Origin: Chloroflexota bacterium
GTDB lineage: Bacteria > Chloroflexota > Ktedonobacteria > Ktedonobacterales > Ktedonobacteraceae
Length of the DNA stretch: 5,615 nt
Reading direction: 5' to 3'
Assembly: GCA_005881295.1 (NCBI GenBank)
Contig: VBHS01000318.1
Span: 1 to 5,615 of the forward strand
Position 1 is the first letter of the stretch; each line of letters begins with the position of its first letter. The position numbers were made by a program, and so were the translations under genes. The notes below the pieces were generated by a model. That model did not search any database. It was not told the DNA's origin and saw only the letters and a program-made list of their open reading frames with translations. Of the stretch, positions 1 to 4,298 are shown piece after piece.

Positions 1-35
1 AGCAAAAACGTAGGCGTCTGGCTTCTTTTGCTCAT
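1..35 (-). CDS. 5' end of a minus-strand gene, possibly a TnpB-like transposase (partial)
   Basis: Only the first 11 codons are present, reading MSKRSQTPTFL from ATG at 35; the two bases left over are CT, so residue 12 is Leu whatever follows. The start is chosen because a near-consensus sigma-70 promoter lies just upstream and this is the only ATG that then stays open to the window edge. An AAAGGAG ribosome site is present, but about 14 bases away, which is longer than usual. From memory, TnpB-like (IS200/IS605 OrfB, RNA-guided nuclease) proteins of Ktedonobacteria begin with a very similar Lys/Arg-Ser-Gln-Thr-Pro-Thr-Phe-Leu-Leu stretch. That assignment is recall plus inference, because no catalytic residue is visible. 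It could equally be another gene with a basic N-terminus. Confidence 0.42.
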   Translation of the reverse strand, partial: MSKRSQTPTFL

Positions 36-49
36 GAACCGTTCGCGCG

Positions 50-56
50 CTCCTTT
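50..56 (-). promoter_or_regulatory. Possible ribosome binding site of the left-edge gene
   Basis: On the minus strand AAAGGAG precedes the ATG at 35 with a 14-base spacer. The match is good but the distance is too long for an ideal site, so the start remains open to doubt. Confidence 0.35.
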
Positions 57-79
57 GCTCTTGTAGAATATCCGTTCCA

Positions 80-108
80 ATCATAGCAGACTCGCTGGTC
101 GTTGTCAA
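80..108 (-). promoter_or_regulatory. Strong sigma-70-type promoter reading leftwards
   Basis: On the minus strand the -35 box TTGACA (108-103) and the -10 box TATGAT (85-80) are separated by exactly 17 bases, an almost perfect housekeeping promoter. Transcription should start near 73, leaving a leader of roughly 38 bases before the ATG at 35. The -35 box lies inside the palindrome GTTGTCAACAAC (101-112), so a repressor dimer could bind there. This is the best promoter in the window. Confidence 0.75.
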
Positions 109-116
109 CAACAGCG
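93..116. repeat. Inverted repeat over the -35 box
   Basis: GTTGT (101-105) and ACAAC (108-112) form a perfect palindrome with a 2-base centre. It is flanked by CGCT (93-96) and AGCG (113-116), which also pair. Its overlap with the leftward promoter makes it an operator candidate; a chance palindrome is also possible. Confidence 0.4.
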
Positions 117-286
117 CCTACGCCTGCGCTACTTTCCTGTCATCCCCTCCATCAAAGGAACGGCGGTTCATCCCCGGCATGAATGCACCAGGGCTTTCCC
201 GCTCGGCTTACTGTAAGGTCTTGGAGCATTACACATTGCTTCCTGGTATTGTAACTGGTTTTAAGAGATGTGGACATCTATTCCGC
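109..286. other. Non-coding stretch with hairpins, possible mobile-element remnant
   Basis: No reading frame with a convincing ribosome site is seen here on either strand. The stretch holds several small inverted repeats: CCCCGGCAT (172-180) against ATGCACCAGGG (183-193), and CTTAC (207-211) against GTAAG (213-217). On the minus strand the run of GCGGGAAAG followed by a CCC...GGGG hairpin and ATGAA recalls the right ends of TnpB-carrying IS200/IS605 elements, where the omega RNA ends. That likeness is by eye only. Confidence 0.3.
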
Positions 287-316
287 TTGTCATGCCTACT
301 GGTAACGTGTTACACT
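287..316 (+). promoter_or_regulatory. Candidate promoter of the PRC/BON gene
   Basis: TTGTCA (287-292) and TACACT (311-316) are separated by 18 bases, and TGt directly before the -10 box makes an extended -10 element. Transcription would start near 323, giving a leader of about 68 bases to the ATG at 391. A palindrome, GTAACGTGTTAC (302-313), overlaps the -10 box. Confidence 0.5.
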
Positions 317-340
317 TTCTTTAGAGGATGAAACACGTTT
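302..340. repeat. Two related palindromes around the PRC/BON promoter start
   Basis: GTAAC-GT-GTTAC lies at 302-313 and AAAC-AC-GTTT at 331-340. The reverse complement of the first with its flank (GTGTAACACGTTACC) aligns closely with the second (ATGAAACACGTTTACC). Their centres are 28 bases apart, one over the -10 box and one just after the expected transcription start, a layout typical of a repressor operator pair. The function is inferred. Confidence 0.4.
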
Positions 341-376
341 ACCATCTGGCCCATTTTCCTCTATCAAGCAAATGGT

Positions 377-382
377 AGGAGG
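377..382 (+). promoter_or_regulatory. Ribosome binding site of the PRC/BON gene
   Basis: A full AGGAGG lies 8 bases before the ATG at 391 and decides that start. CCTC at 358-361 can pair with GAGG at 379-382, and TACCAT at 340-345 with ATGGTA at 372-377, so the leader could partly hide the site. Confidence 0.85.
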
Positions 383-390
383 TTGGACTC

Positions 391-1392
391 ATGCGCAAAT
401 TAACATCGATCTCTGAAATGCAAAAGTTACATTTCGGCTCGAAGATCATCTGTGACGATGGAGATGACGGTTTCTTGACGCAAGTTATTTTTGATCCGGC
501 AGCCCATGGTATAACCCACATCGGTGTGAAGCAGCGGCGTTTATTTGGAAATACAGTCTATCTCCCTTATGATACCGTCATTAACGCGACAGGAAGTGGG
601 ATAACAATTCGCCTTAAGCTCGCTGAAGAAGCTACCGCCAGTAGTTCAAGCCCCGGCGGCGTGCTCCTGGACGACAAGAGTACTGTGGAGAATTCAGCCT
701 CCTCCGCTAAAGGGAGATTGATGCTTGTCGCACTACATCCAGATAGTAATCAGCTAGCCTACCTGGTAGTTCACGATCTACGTCCGGGCCAGGATACCCT
801 GATCCGGGCGGAGTATATCACTGAAATCTCGACAGGGCATATCAAGATTAATGTGCCGGCAGCAACGCTAAACGCTCTTGCTCCGTATCGACCGGATAGC
901 GTTTTGCAGCGAGAGGTAGAGGCGGCGCTGTTCGATGCGGCCCCTCTGCACGTAGATCTCAAGGCTATTTCAGCGCATGTGCTTGATGGGGTACTCTACC
1001 TTAATGGCAACATTTCAAGTTCGCTACGTGCGGATATAGCGCAGGATCAGGCGATGGGGGTCAGCGGCTTATTAGAAGTCAAAAACAATCTTGTTGGTGA
1101 TGACAGGCTGGCGAGCGATCTGGCACTGGCTCTTGGACGTGATCCACGAACGCGTGATCTCCCTATCGGTGTCTATCCACGACTGGGAGTGGTGCGCCTG
1201 AGTGGTGCCGTGCATAATAGCCAGCAGAAAGCCGCCGCCGAAGAGATCGCGCGAAATTTTGACGGTGTGCGTTCTGTAATCAACGATCTCCTTGTCGATC
1301 CAAAGGCCGAACAACTCAATGTAATGTCTGGTGCTGAAGGCGGGGAGTCCATAGATAAGGTGCCTGGAAAATACATCAGACATACCAAGTAG
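391..1392 (+). CDS. PRC-barrel-like and double BON domain protein
   Basis: This is a 333-residue protein without signal peptide or membrane segment, so it is probably cytoplasmic. Residues about 14-77 and 106-153 look like two PRC-barrel-type beta domains (HFGSKIICDDGDDGFLTQVI; then GRLMLVALHPDSNQLAYLVV), joined by a Ser/Ala-rich linker at about 80-105. Two BON modules follow, at about 172-236 (LDGVLYLNGNISSS) and 239-303 (RLGVVRLSGAVHNS, ending FDGVRSVINDLLVD), each with the typical alpha-beta pattern and the central V-x-L-x-G strand. BON domains are known from OsmY-like and secretin-linked proteins and are thought to bind lipids or membranes; PRC barrels are adaptor or RNA/protein-binding folds. 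The exact role is unknown. The last 30 residues look disordered. It has its own promoter, an AGGAGG site and a downstream terminator, so it is probably a single-gene unit. The disordered-protein gene downstream hints at a shared stress context. Confidence 0.88.
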   Translation: MRKLTSISEMQKLHFGSKIICDDGDDGFLTQVIFDPAAHGITHIGVKQRRLFGNTVYLPYDTVINATGSGITIRLKLAEEATASSSSPGGVLLDDKSTVENSASSAKGRLMLVALHPDSNQLAYLVVHDLRPGQDTLIRAEYITEISTGHIKINVPAATLNALAPYRPDSVLQREVEAALFDAAPLHVDLKAISAHVLDGVLYLNGNISSSLRADIAQDQAMGVSGLLEVKNNLVGDDRLASDLALALGRDPRTRDLPIGVYPRLGVVRLSGAVHNSQQKAAAEEIARNFDGVRSVINDLLVDPKAEQLNVMSGAEGGESIDKVPGKYIRHTK

Positions 1393-1417
1393 AGCGTGTA
1401 GCGATAAGCTGAGATCA

Positions 1418-1458
1418 AGAAGGGGCCAGCACGCTGGCTCCTTCTCGCTGTTCTTTTT
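1418..1458 (+). terminator. Rho-independent terminator after the PRC/BON gene
   Basis: AGAAGGGGCCAGC (1418-1430) pairs with GCTGGCTCCTTCT (1433-1445) over 12-13 bp with one G-T wobble and a tight loop. TTCTTTTT follows at 1451-1458, five bases beyond the stem. It lies 25 bases after the stop codon and separates this gene from the next one. Confidence 0.85.
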
Positions 1459-1460
1459 GG

Positions 1461-1490
1461 TGAAACCAGTAGAGCAAGAGTGCCGTTCTA
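1461..1490 (+). promoter_or_regulatory. ECF-sigma-like promoter of the disordered-protein gene
   Basis: TGAAAC (1461-1466) and CGTT within CGTTCTA (1484-1490) are 17 bases apart, close to the known SigW/ECF pattern TGAAAC-N16-CGTA. It sits right after the terminator and about 45 bases before the chosen start codon. No good sigma-70 pair is visible here; TATAGC at 1493-1498 lacks a -35 partner. Confidence 0.45.
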
Positions 1491-1516
1491 CCTATAGCGC
1501 GTGATTACAGATTGCG

Positions 1517-1524
1517 AAAGGAAG
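1517..1524 (+). promoter_or_regulatory. Ribosome binding site deciding the start at 1533
   Basis: AAAGGAAG lies 8 bases before the ATG at 1533. A TTG at 1512 in the same frame lies upstream of this site and has no ribosome site of its own, so it is not used as the start. Confidence 0.75.
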
Positions 1525-1532
1525 AATACTAC

Positions 1533-2072
1533 ATGACAGAGAATGAAAAAAAGGTAAACGATCAGCATAGCGACGACGACGAGCGTGGAAATAAACAGGA
1601 TTATAATAAGATGGTTGGTCAGCAGCCAGCCGGTACCACAGCAGGTGACGCGATAGCCAGCAGCCGTGATTTGGGAAGCATAGGCGGTGGCTCTGTACCT
1701 GAGCCACGTAATCCGAGCATGGGGAGCGGAAAATCTCCAGGTGGCATGAATACCGCCAATAGCACTGTGGACAGCGGTAGCACTACTGGTAGAGGCATGC
1801 CAGGCGCTGAACAGACGACGGATCGTGGTAGCGAGACGATGAACGATATGGCGGGTGGGCGTGCTAATACAATTGACCGCCACGGCCAAGGGAATATAGG
1901 AGGGCGCCACCCTTCAGAACCGGAAACTCCATTGGGCGATCGAGATACACGTAGTGGTCGAGAAGTTCGTGGCGAGTCGGACATATCTGACCCGATGACT
2001 TCACGTCATCCGAGTAAGGTAAACCAGGATACCTCCGCCCATTCAGATGAGGACCAGCAGCCGCAAAAGTGA
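1533..2072 (+). CDS. Hydrophilic, intrinsically disordered Gly/Met-rich protein
   Basis: The 179-residue protein has no Cys, Trp or Phe, one Tyr and only two Leu, but about 26 Gly (near 15 percent), 8 Met, and many Ser, Asp, Arg and Thr. It has no signal peptide, membrane segment or predicted fold. Gly clusters with spaced Met occur (GSIGGGS, MGSGKSPGGM, GRGMPGA, MAGGRAN, GQGNIGGRHP), and both ends are charged (MTENEKKVNDQHSDDDERG; AHSDEDQQPQK). Gly above 6 percent with extreme hydrophilicity fits the hydrophilin definition, a group often induced by desiccation or osmotic stress, so a protective role is an inference. I do not recognise a named family. The ATG at 1533 is chosen for its ribosome site. 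A good terminator lies upstream and a hairpin follows, so it is probably transcribed alone from an ECF-like promoter. Confidence 0.78.
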   Translation: MTENEKKVNDQHSDDDERGNKQDYNKMVGQQPAGTTAGDAIASSRDLGSIGGGSVPEPRNPSMGSGKSPGGMNTANSTVDSGSTTGRGMPGAEQTTDRGSETMNDMAGGRANTIDRHGQGNIGGRHPSEPETPLGDRDTRSGREVRGESDISDPMTSRHPSKVNQDTSAHSDEDQQPQK

Positions 2073-2106
2073 GTGCAATAGGTTGCTCGCCTGGAAAGTA
2101 CTTCGT

Positions 2107-2147
2107 TGCATTGGCTGTCCCTGGTTTCGTCAGGGGCGGCCAATGCA
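2107..2147. terminator. Shared hairpin between two convergent genes
   Basis: TGCATTGGC (2107-2115) pairs with GCCAATGCA (2139-2147), and CCCTG (2119-2123) with CAGGG (2131-2135). Two G-T wobbles and one G-C pair join them, giving a 17-bp stem with a 7-base loop. It lies 34 bases after the disordered-protein stop and 2 bases from the protease stop. Only a weak T-rich tail follows on the plus strand and none on the minus strand, so termination is likely but not textbook. Confidence 0.6.
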
Positions 2148-2149
2148 TG

Positions 2150-2941
2150 TTATTGCTTCACGATCCCTTGCATCACCAGGACGATCAGCAGCGCTCCAAG
2201 ACCATTGTTGATAAAGTGCAGAATCATACCGGGCCAGATCGAGTTCGTGCGCCAGCGCAGGAAGGCGAGAGCCAGTCCAATGATGAAGAGTACCGCGAAC
2301 GAGCCGGGATCAGCATGAGCGACGGCGAAGAAGAGTGAACTGAGAACAATAGCCCAACCCACTGGCATGGATTGGCGAAGACCCGGAAAGAGAAAGCCTC
2401 GAAAAAAGACTTCTTCGCAAAATGGGGCGACAAAAACGGCGGCAAGCAGCGTCGCGTATGTGGTGATAGGTGCAATTTTGCTGCGTTGAAGGAGCACCTG
2501 GTCGTTGGTCTGCAGGTTTAGATGCAGCACGATGATCACATATTGATAGAGACTATCTACGGCGAGAATAGCGAACAGCAGGAGTACGATCATGGCCGCT
2601 GCTCTCCGCACGTTAAACTTCCTGAACCCCAGAGCTTGCAGCGCGAGGCGAAAATGAGGCGTAATTGAGTGATAGGCGCGGTTGGCAATGTAGAGTGGCG
2701 CGATGAGAAATGCCCCTTCAATGATACAGGAAAATATGAAAACAAAGATGGCATTTCCGAGGTCGGCCTGGAACGAGAGCGGAGTTTTCGGAGTAGCTTT
2801 TCCCTGACCTAACTGGGAGAGAGCTGTTACAAATACAACCCAGGGGATGAAGGTGAGAATAAAGCCGAGAAATGTTTGTTGGATTGTCCATGGAACTGCG
2901 TCTGACTTGTGTTCGACCAATGCGTCCTCCGAATTCTGCAT
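2150..2941 (-). CDS. CPBP family intramembrane metalloprotease
   Basis: This is a 263-residue membrane protein of the CPBP family (CAAX protease and bacteriocin-processing, Abi/Rce1-like). Its hydrophobic segments lie near residues 22-43, 63-88, 113-140, 160-176, 192-210, 213-229 and 236-259. All family motifs are present in order: EEVFFRG with the Glu pair at 176-177 and Arg 181, FFAVAH with His 209, and HFINN with His 242 and Asn 246. These residues form the metal-dependent active site within the membrane in known members, so the enzyme should be active. Substrates are unknown; relatives cleave prenylated proteins, process peptides, or give immunity to bacteriocins. No bacteriocin gene is visible nearby. 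A stop codon three codons upstream makes ATG 2941 the first possible start, and there is no ribosome site before it. It is monocistronic, convergent with the disordered-protein gene and divergent from the Cys-rich gene. Confidence 0.92.
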   Translation of the reverse strand: MQNSEDALVEHKSDAVPWTIQQTFLGFILTFIPWVVFVTALSQLGQGKATPKTPLSFQADLGNAIFVFIFSCIIEGAFLIAPLYIANRAYHSITPHFRLALQALGFRKFNVRRAAAMIVLLLFAILAVDSLYQYVIIVLHLNLQTNDQVLLQRSKIAPITTYATLLAAVFVAPFCEEVFFRGFLFPGLRQSMPVGWAIVLSSLFFAVAHADPGSFAVLFIIGLALAFLRWRTNSIWPGMILHFINNGLGALLIVLVMQGIVKQ

Positions 2942-2946
2942 AATCC

Positions 2947-2952
2947 ATTATA
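2947..2952 (-). promoter_or_regulatory. -10 box implying a leaderless mRNA for the CPBP protease
   Basis: A perfect TATAAT on the minus strand ends five bases before the A of the ATG at 2941. With normal geometry, transcription begins at or within a base of that A. No clear -35 box is seen (GACAAA is the nearest at the right distance), and no Shine-Dalgarno motif exists. This supports a leaderless transcript. Confidence 0.6.
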
Positions 2953-3009
2953 CCATAGATCGGACCATTTTGTCTGTGATATATGCACGCCGTGTTTCTC
3001 GGAAATATG

Positions 3010-3018
3010 TGTTATACT
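3010..3018 (+). promoter_or_regulatory. Extended -10 promoter of the Cys-rich gene
   Basis: TGtTATACT is an extended -10 element; the -35 region (CGTGTT at 2991-2996) is poor, as is usual for such promoters. Transcription would start near 3025, about 43 bases before the start codon. Confidence 0.5.
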
Positions 3019-3052
3019 ACCTGAAACAGAAAGAACACCAGGCAATTATCTT

Positions 3053-3060
3053 AGGAAGGA
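3053..3060 (+). promoter_or_regulatory. Ribosome binding site selecting a TTG start
   Basis: AGGAAGGA lies 7 bases before the TTG at 3068. Another TTG at 3064 is in a different frame and too close. The site supports TTG as the true start of the Cys-rich gene. Confidence 0.7.
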
Positions 3061-3067
3061 CGCTTGA

Positions 3068-3346
3068 TTGGCAAGCACTATAGAAACAAATCCAGCTGAA
3101 AATTCTAATTGGCGCAAGCATAAAAACGCCTGTCCATTTTACCGTGAGCGTTGGTTCCCCGCGAGTGATGTTATGAAAGGGGAGCCGATGTACCAGGTTT
3201 TTTGTATGAAAAATACTCCTCCAGTCACCTCGGAGGAGCAAGATCGTTGTTTACGTAGTAAAACATGTTGTTGGCGCCTCGCGGAAAAAAAGAGAGCCGC
3301 TGCTGAACAGCGGTCCTCTGCAGAAGCTCCCCTGCATACCTCATAG
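3068..3346 (+). CDS. Small Cys-rich protein of unknown function
   Basis: The 92-residue protein begins at TTG behind a good ribosome site and an extended -10 promoter. Residues 18-71 form a compact core with His 18, Cys 22, Cys 46, Cys 61, Cys 67 and Cys 68 (HKNACPFYRERWF; YQVFCMKNTPP; DRCLRSKTCCWRL). This could bind zinc or an iron-sulphur cluster, or be held by disulphides. The spacing (C-x23-C-x14-C-x5-CC) does not match WhiB, a CxxC zinc ribbon or any family I know. No signal peptide or membrane segment is present. The last 20 residues are Ala/Glu/Arg-rich and coincide with a terminator on the opposite strand, which suggests that the tail is under little protein constraint. It is divergent from the protease gene and convergent with ndk. 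Confidence 0.72.
   Translation: MASTIETNPAENSNWRKHKNACPFYRERWFPASDVMKGEPMYQVFCMKNTPPVTSEEQDRCLRSKTCCWRLAEKKRAAAEQRSSAEAPLHTS
3285..3318 (-). terminator. Rho-independent terminator of the ndk operon
   Basis: On the minus strand GAGGACCGCTG (3318-3308) pairs with CAGCGGCTCTC (3302-3292) with one mismatch and one wobble, followed at once by seven T residues (3291-3285). It lies about 130 bases beyond the ndk stop, inside the 3' coding end of the convergent Cys-rich gene. It is the best terminator for the leftward operon. Confidence 0.75.
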
Positions 3347-3363
3347 CAGGTAATGAGGGGGAG
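3327..3363. repeat. Nested inverted repeats at the end of the Cys-rich gene
   Basis: CTCCCC (3327-3332) can pair with GGGGAG (3358-3363) and CCTCAT (3339-3344) with ATGAGG (3353-3358). Alternatively, CCTGC (3331-3335) can pair with GCAGG (3346-3350). The stop codon lies within it. No T-run follows on the plus strand, so it may block exonuclease or aid termination rather than act as a classic terminator. Confidence 0.4.
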
Positions 3364-3374
3364 TAAGAGACATC

Positions 3375-3401
3375 TATAGTCCATAATAAGACTATATTCT
3401 T
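3375..3401 (+). terminator. Weak AT-rich hairpin, possible plus-strand terminator
   Basis: TATAGTC (3375-3381) and GACTATA (3390-3396) form a perfect 7-bp stem with an 8-base loop, followed by TTCTT. The stem is AT-rich and the tail is short, so it is a weak candidate for ending the Cys-rich transcript. Confidence 0.3.
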
Positions 3402-3449
3402 CAGCAAAGAGCCCTGTTTGCCCTTACAACCCCATTTCCGATTTGTGTG

Positions 3450-3911
3450 CTATTGTTCGTATACCCACTTTGAGATAAGCAACGTATAGTCGAGCAATTC
3501 CTCAGGTTTGAAGAAGAGGTTGATCTCCTGCTTTGCGGTCTCTGGTCCATCTGAACCGTGAACGATGTTGAAACCAATCTCCAGTGCGTAATCACCGCGA
3601 ATAGTGCCTGGAAGAGCTTCTGCGGCGTTGGTCGCTCCCATCGTCGTACGTACTACACTGATAGCCTTGGGGCCTTCCAGGACGCCAACAACGACTGGAC
3701 CAGATGTTATATGTTTCACCAGGCCGTCGTAGAAGGGTTTCCCCTTGTGGACGCCGTAATGTTTCTCAGCCAGTTCAGGGGTGATGTGTATCAGTTTAAG
3801 GCCGACAATCGTAAGGCCACGTCGTTCGAAACGCGTAAGAACGTTTCCGATGAGCCCTCGCTGTACGCCTTCTGGTTTTACGATAATTAACGTTCGCTCC
3901 ATGTAGCTCAT
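3450..3911 (-). CDS. ndk: Nucleoside diphosphate kinase
   Basis: This enzyme moves the terminal phosphate of ATP to other nucleoside diphosphates through a phospho-histidine, keeping GTP, CTP, UTP and dNTP pools filled in the cytoplasm. The 153 residues match the family end to end. All key residues are in place: Lys 12, Tyr 52, Phe 60, Arg 88, Thr 94, Arg 105, Asn 115, catalytic His 118 in NIVHGSDG, Ser 120 and Glu 129. The C-terminus FFKPEELLDY...WVYE is also typical. Two starts are possible. ATG 3911 has AAGGAG only 4 bases away, and ATG 3902 gives the usual bacterial MERT start but with a 13-base spacer. I use 3911, without certainty. It is the last gene of the operon, 15 bases after the Roadblock gene. 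Confidence 0.97.
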   Translation of the reverse strand: MSYMERTLIIVKPEGVQRGLIGNVLTRFERRGLTIVGLKLIHITPELAEKHYGVHKGKPFYDGLVKHITSGPVVVGVLEGPKAISVVRTTMGATNAAEALPGTIRGDYALEIGFNIVHGSDGPETAKQEINLFFKPEELLDYTLLISKWVYEQ

Positions 3912-3926
3912 CCATCTCCTTGACTT

Positions 3927-4274
3927 TTAGTAGCTGGCCACCAGTTGTAAAATTTGCCGGCAAGCTTTTTTCATCTCTATGCGGACTCGTCCAAGATTGC
4001 TTCCCTTGTTGGTGGTGACCACGAGAATGAGGTCACCTACCTCTTCAAATTGAATCGTACCGTCTTTCGTTTCAATGATGACATGGTGCATCTCACCACT
4101 GCTCATTTGATCTATGAAATTGGTAATAGAGCCAAATGCCGCGGCCGACATGGCGCCAATTACTTCTTCATCCTCGCTGTGTAGCGTTCCAGTAACGATC
4201 AGGCCATCCTTGCCGACAAGAATAGCTCCAGACACATCGTCAAGGTCGGTCAGCCGTTGTAAGATAGTTTCCAA
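3927..4274 (-). CDS. Roadblock/LC7 domain protein
   Basis: The 115-residue protein is a single Roadblock/LC7 domain, with a helix at about 1-12, then the strand pattern DVSGAILVGKDGLIVTG (13-29), the long helix EEVIGAMSAAAFGSITNFI (36-54), strands HHVIIETKDGTIQFEEVGDLILVVTT (64-89), and a C-terminal helix from about 95. In bacteria this fold forms dimers that regulate or bind Ras-like GTPases (MglB with MglA is the known example) or serve as scaffolds. The partner is not in the window. Translation starts at TTG 4274: an in-frame TAA lies just upstream, no ATG is available, and AAAGGAG sits 7-8 bases before it. It begins 24 bases after the TPR gene stop and ends 15 bases before ndk, so the three genes are very likely co-transcribed. 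Confidence 0.93.
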   Translation of the reverse strand: METILQRLTDLDDVSGAILVGKDGLIVTGTLHSEDEEVIGAMSAAAFGSITNFIDQMSSGEMHHVIIETKDGTIQFEEVGDLILVVTTNKGSNLGRVRIEMKKACRQILQLVASY

Positions 4275-4283
4275 AATCTCACT

Positions 4284-4290
4284 CCTTTAG
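4284..4290 (-). promoter_or_regulatory. Ribosome binding site deciding the TTG start of the Roadblock gene
   Basis: On the minus strand CTAAAGGAGTGAGATT runs straight into TTG 4274. AAGGAG with about a 7-base spacer is near optimal, and the TAA inside this stretch excludes any start further upstream in the frame. Confidence 0.85.
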
Positions 4291-4298
4291 CAGCGGCA

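Noticed and set aside
160..220. Possible tRNA suggested by GCGGTTCATCCCCGG
   Set aside because: No acceptor or anticodon stem can be formed around it and the T-loop lacks the conserved GTTCRA pattern.
329..351. ECF-like promoter before the PRC/BON gene beginning TGAAAC
   Set aside because: No CGT-type -10 box follows at 16-17 bases; the extended -10 sigma-70 promoter upstream fits better.
1072..1418. Two minus-strand open frames opposite the PRC/BON gene
   Set aside because: Both are fully antisense to a gene with clear domains and have no start signals or recognisable protein features.
1512..1514. TTG as the start of the disordered protein
   Set aside because: The ribosome site AAAGGAAG lies after this codon and is well placed for the ATG at 1533.
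1488..1910. 140-codon open frame on the minus strand
   Set aside because: It lies opposite the disordered-protein gene, has no ribosome site, and its translation is a Cys/His/Arg-rich mix with no motif. Its openness follows from the low-complexity codons of the real gene.
2069..2338. Plus-strand frame beginning at GTG overlapping the disordered-protein stop
   Set aside because: Although the overlap resembles translational coupling, the frame spans the hairpin and then runs antisense through the protease motifs. Its translation has no family likeness.
3558..3890. Plus-strand 110-codon frame opposite ndk
   Set aside because: It is antisense to a highly conserved enzyme and its composition is explained by the ndk codons.
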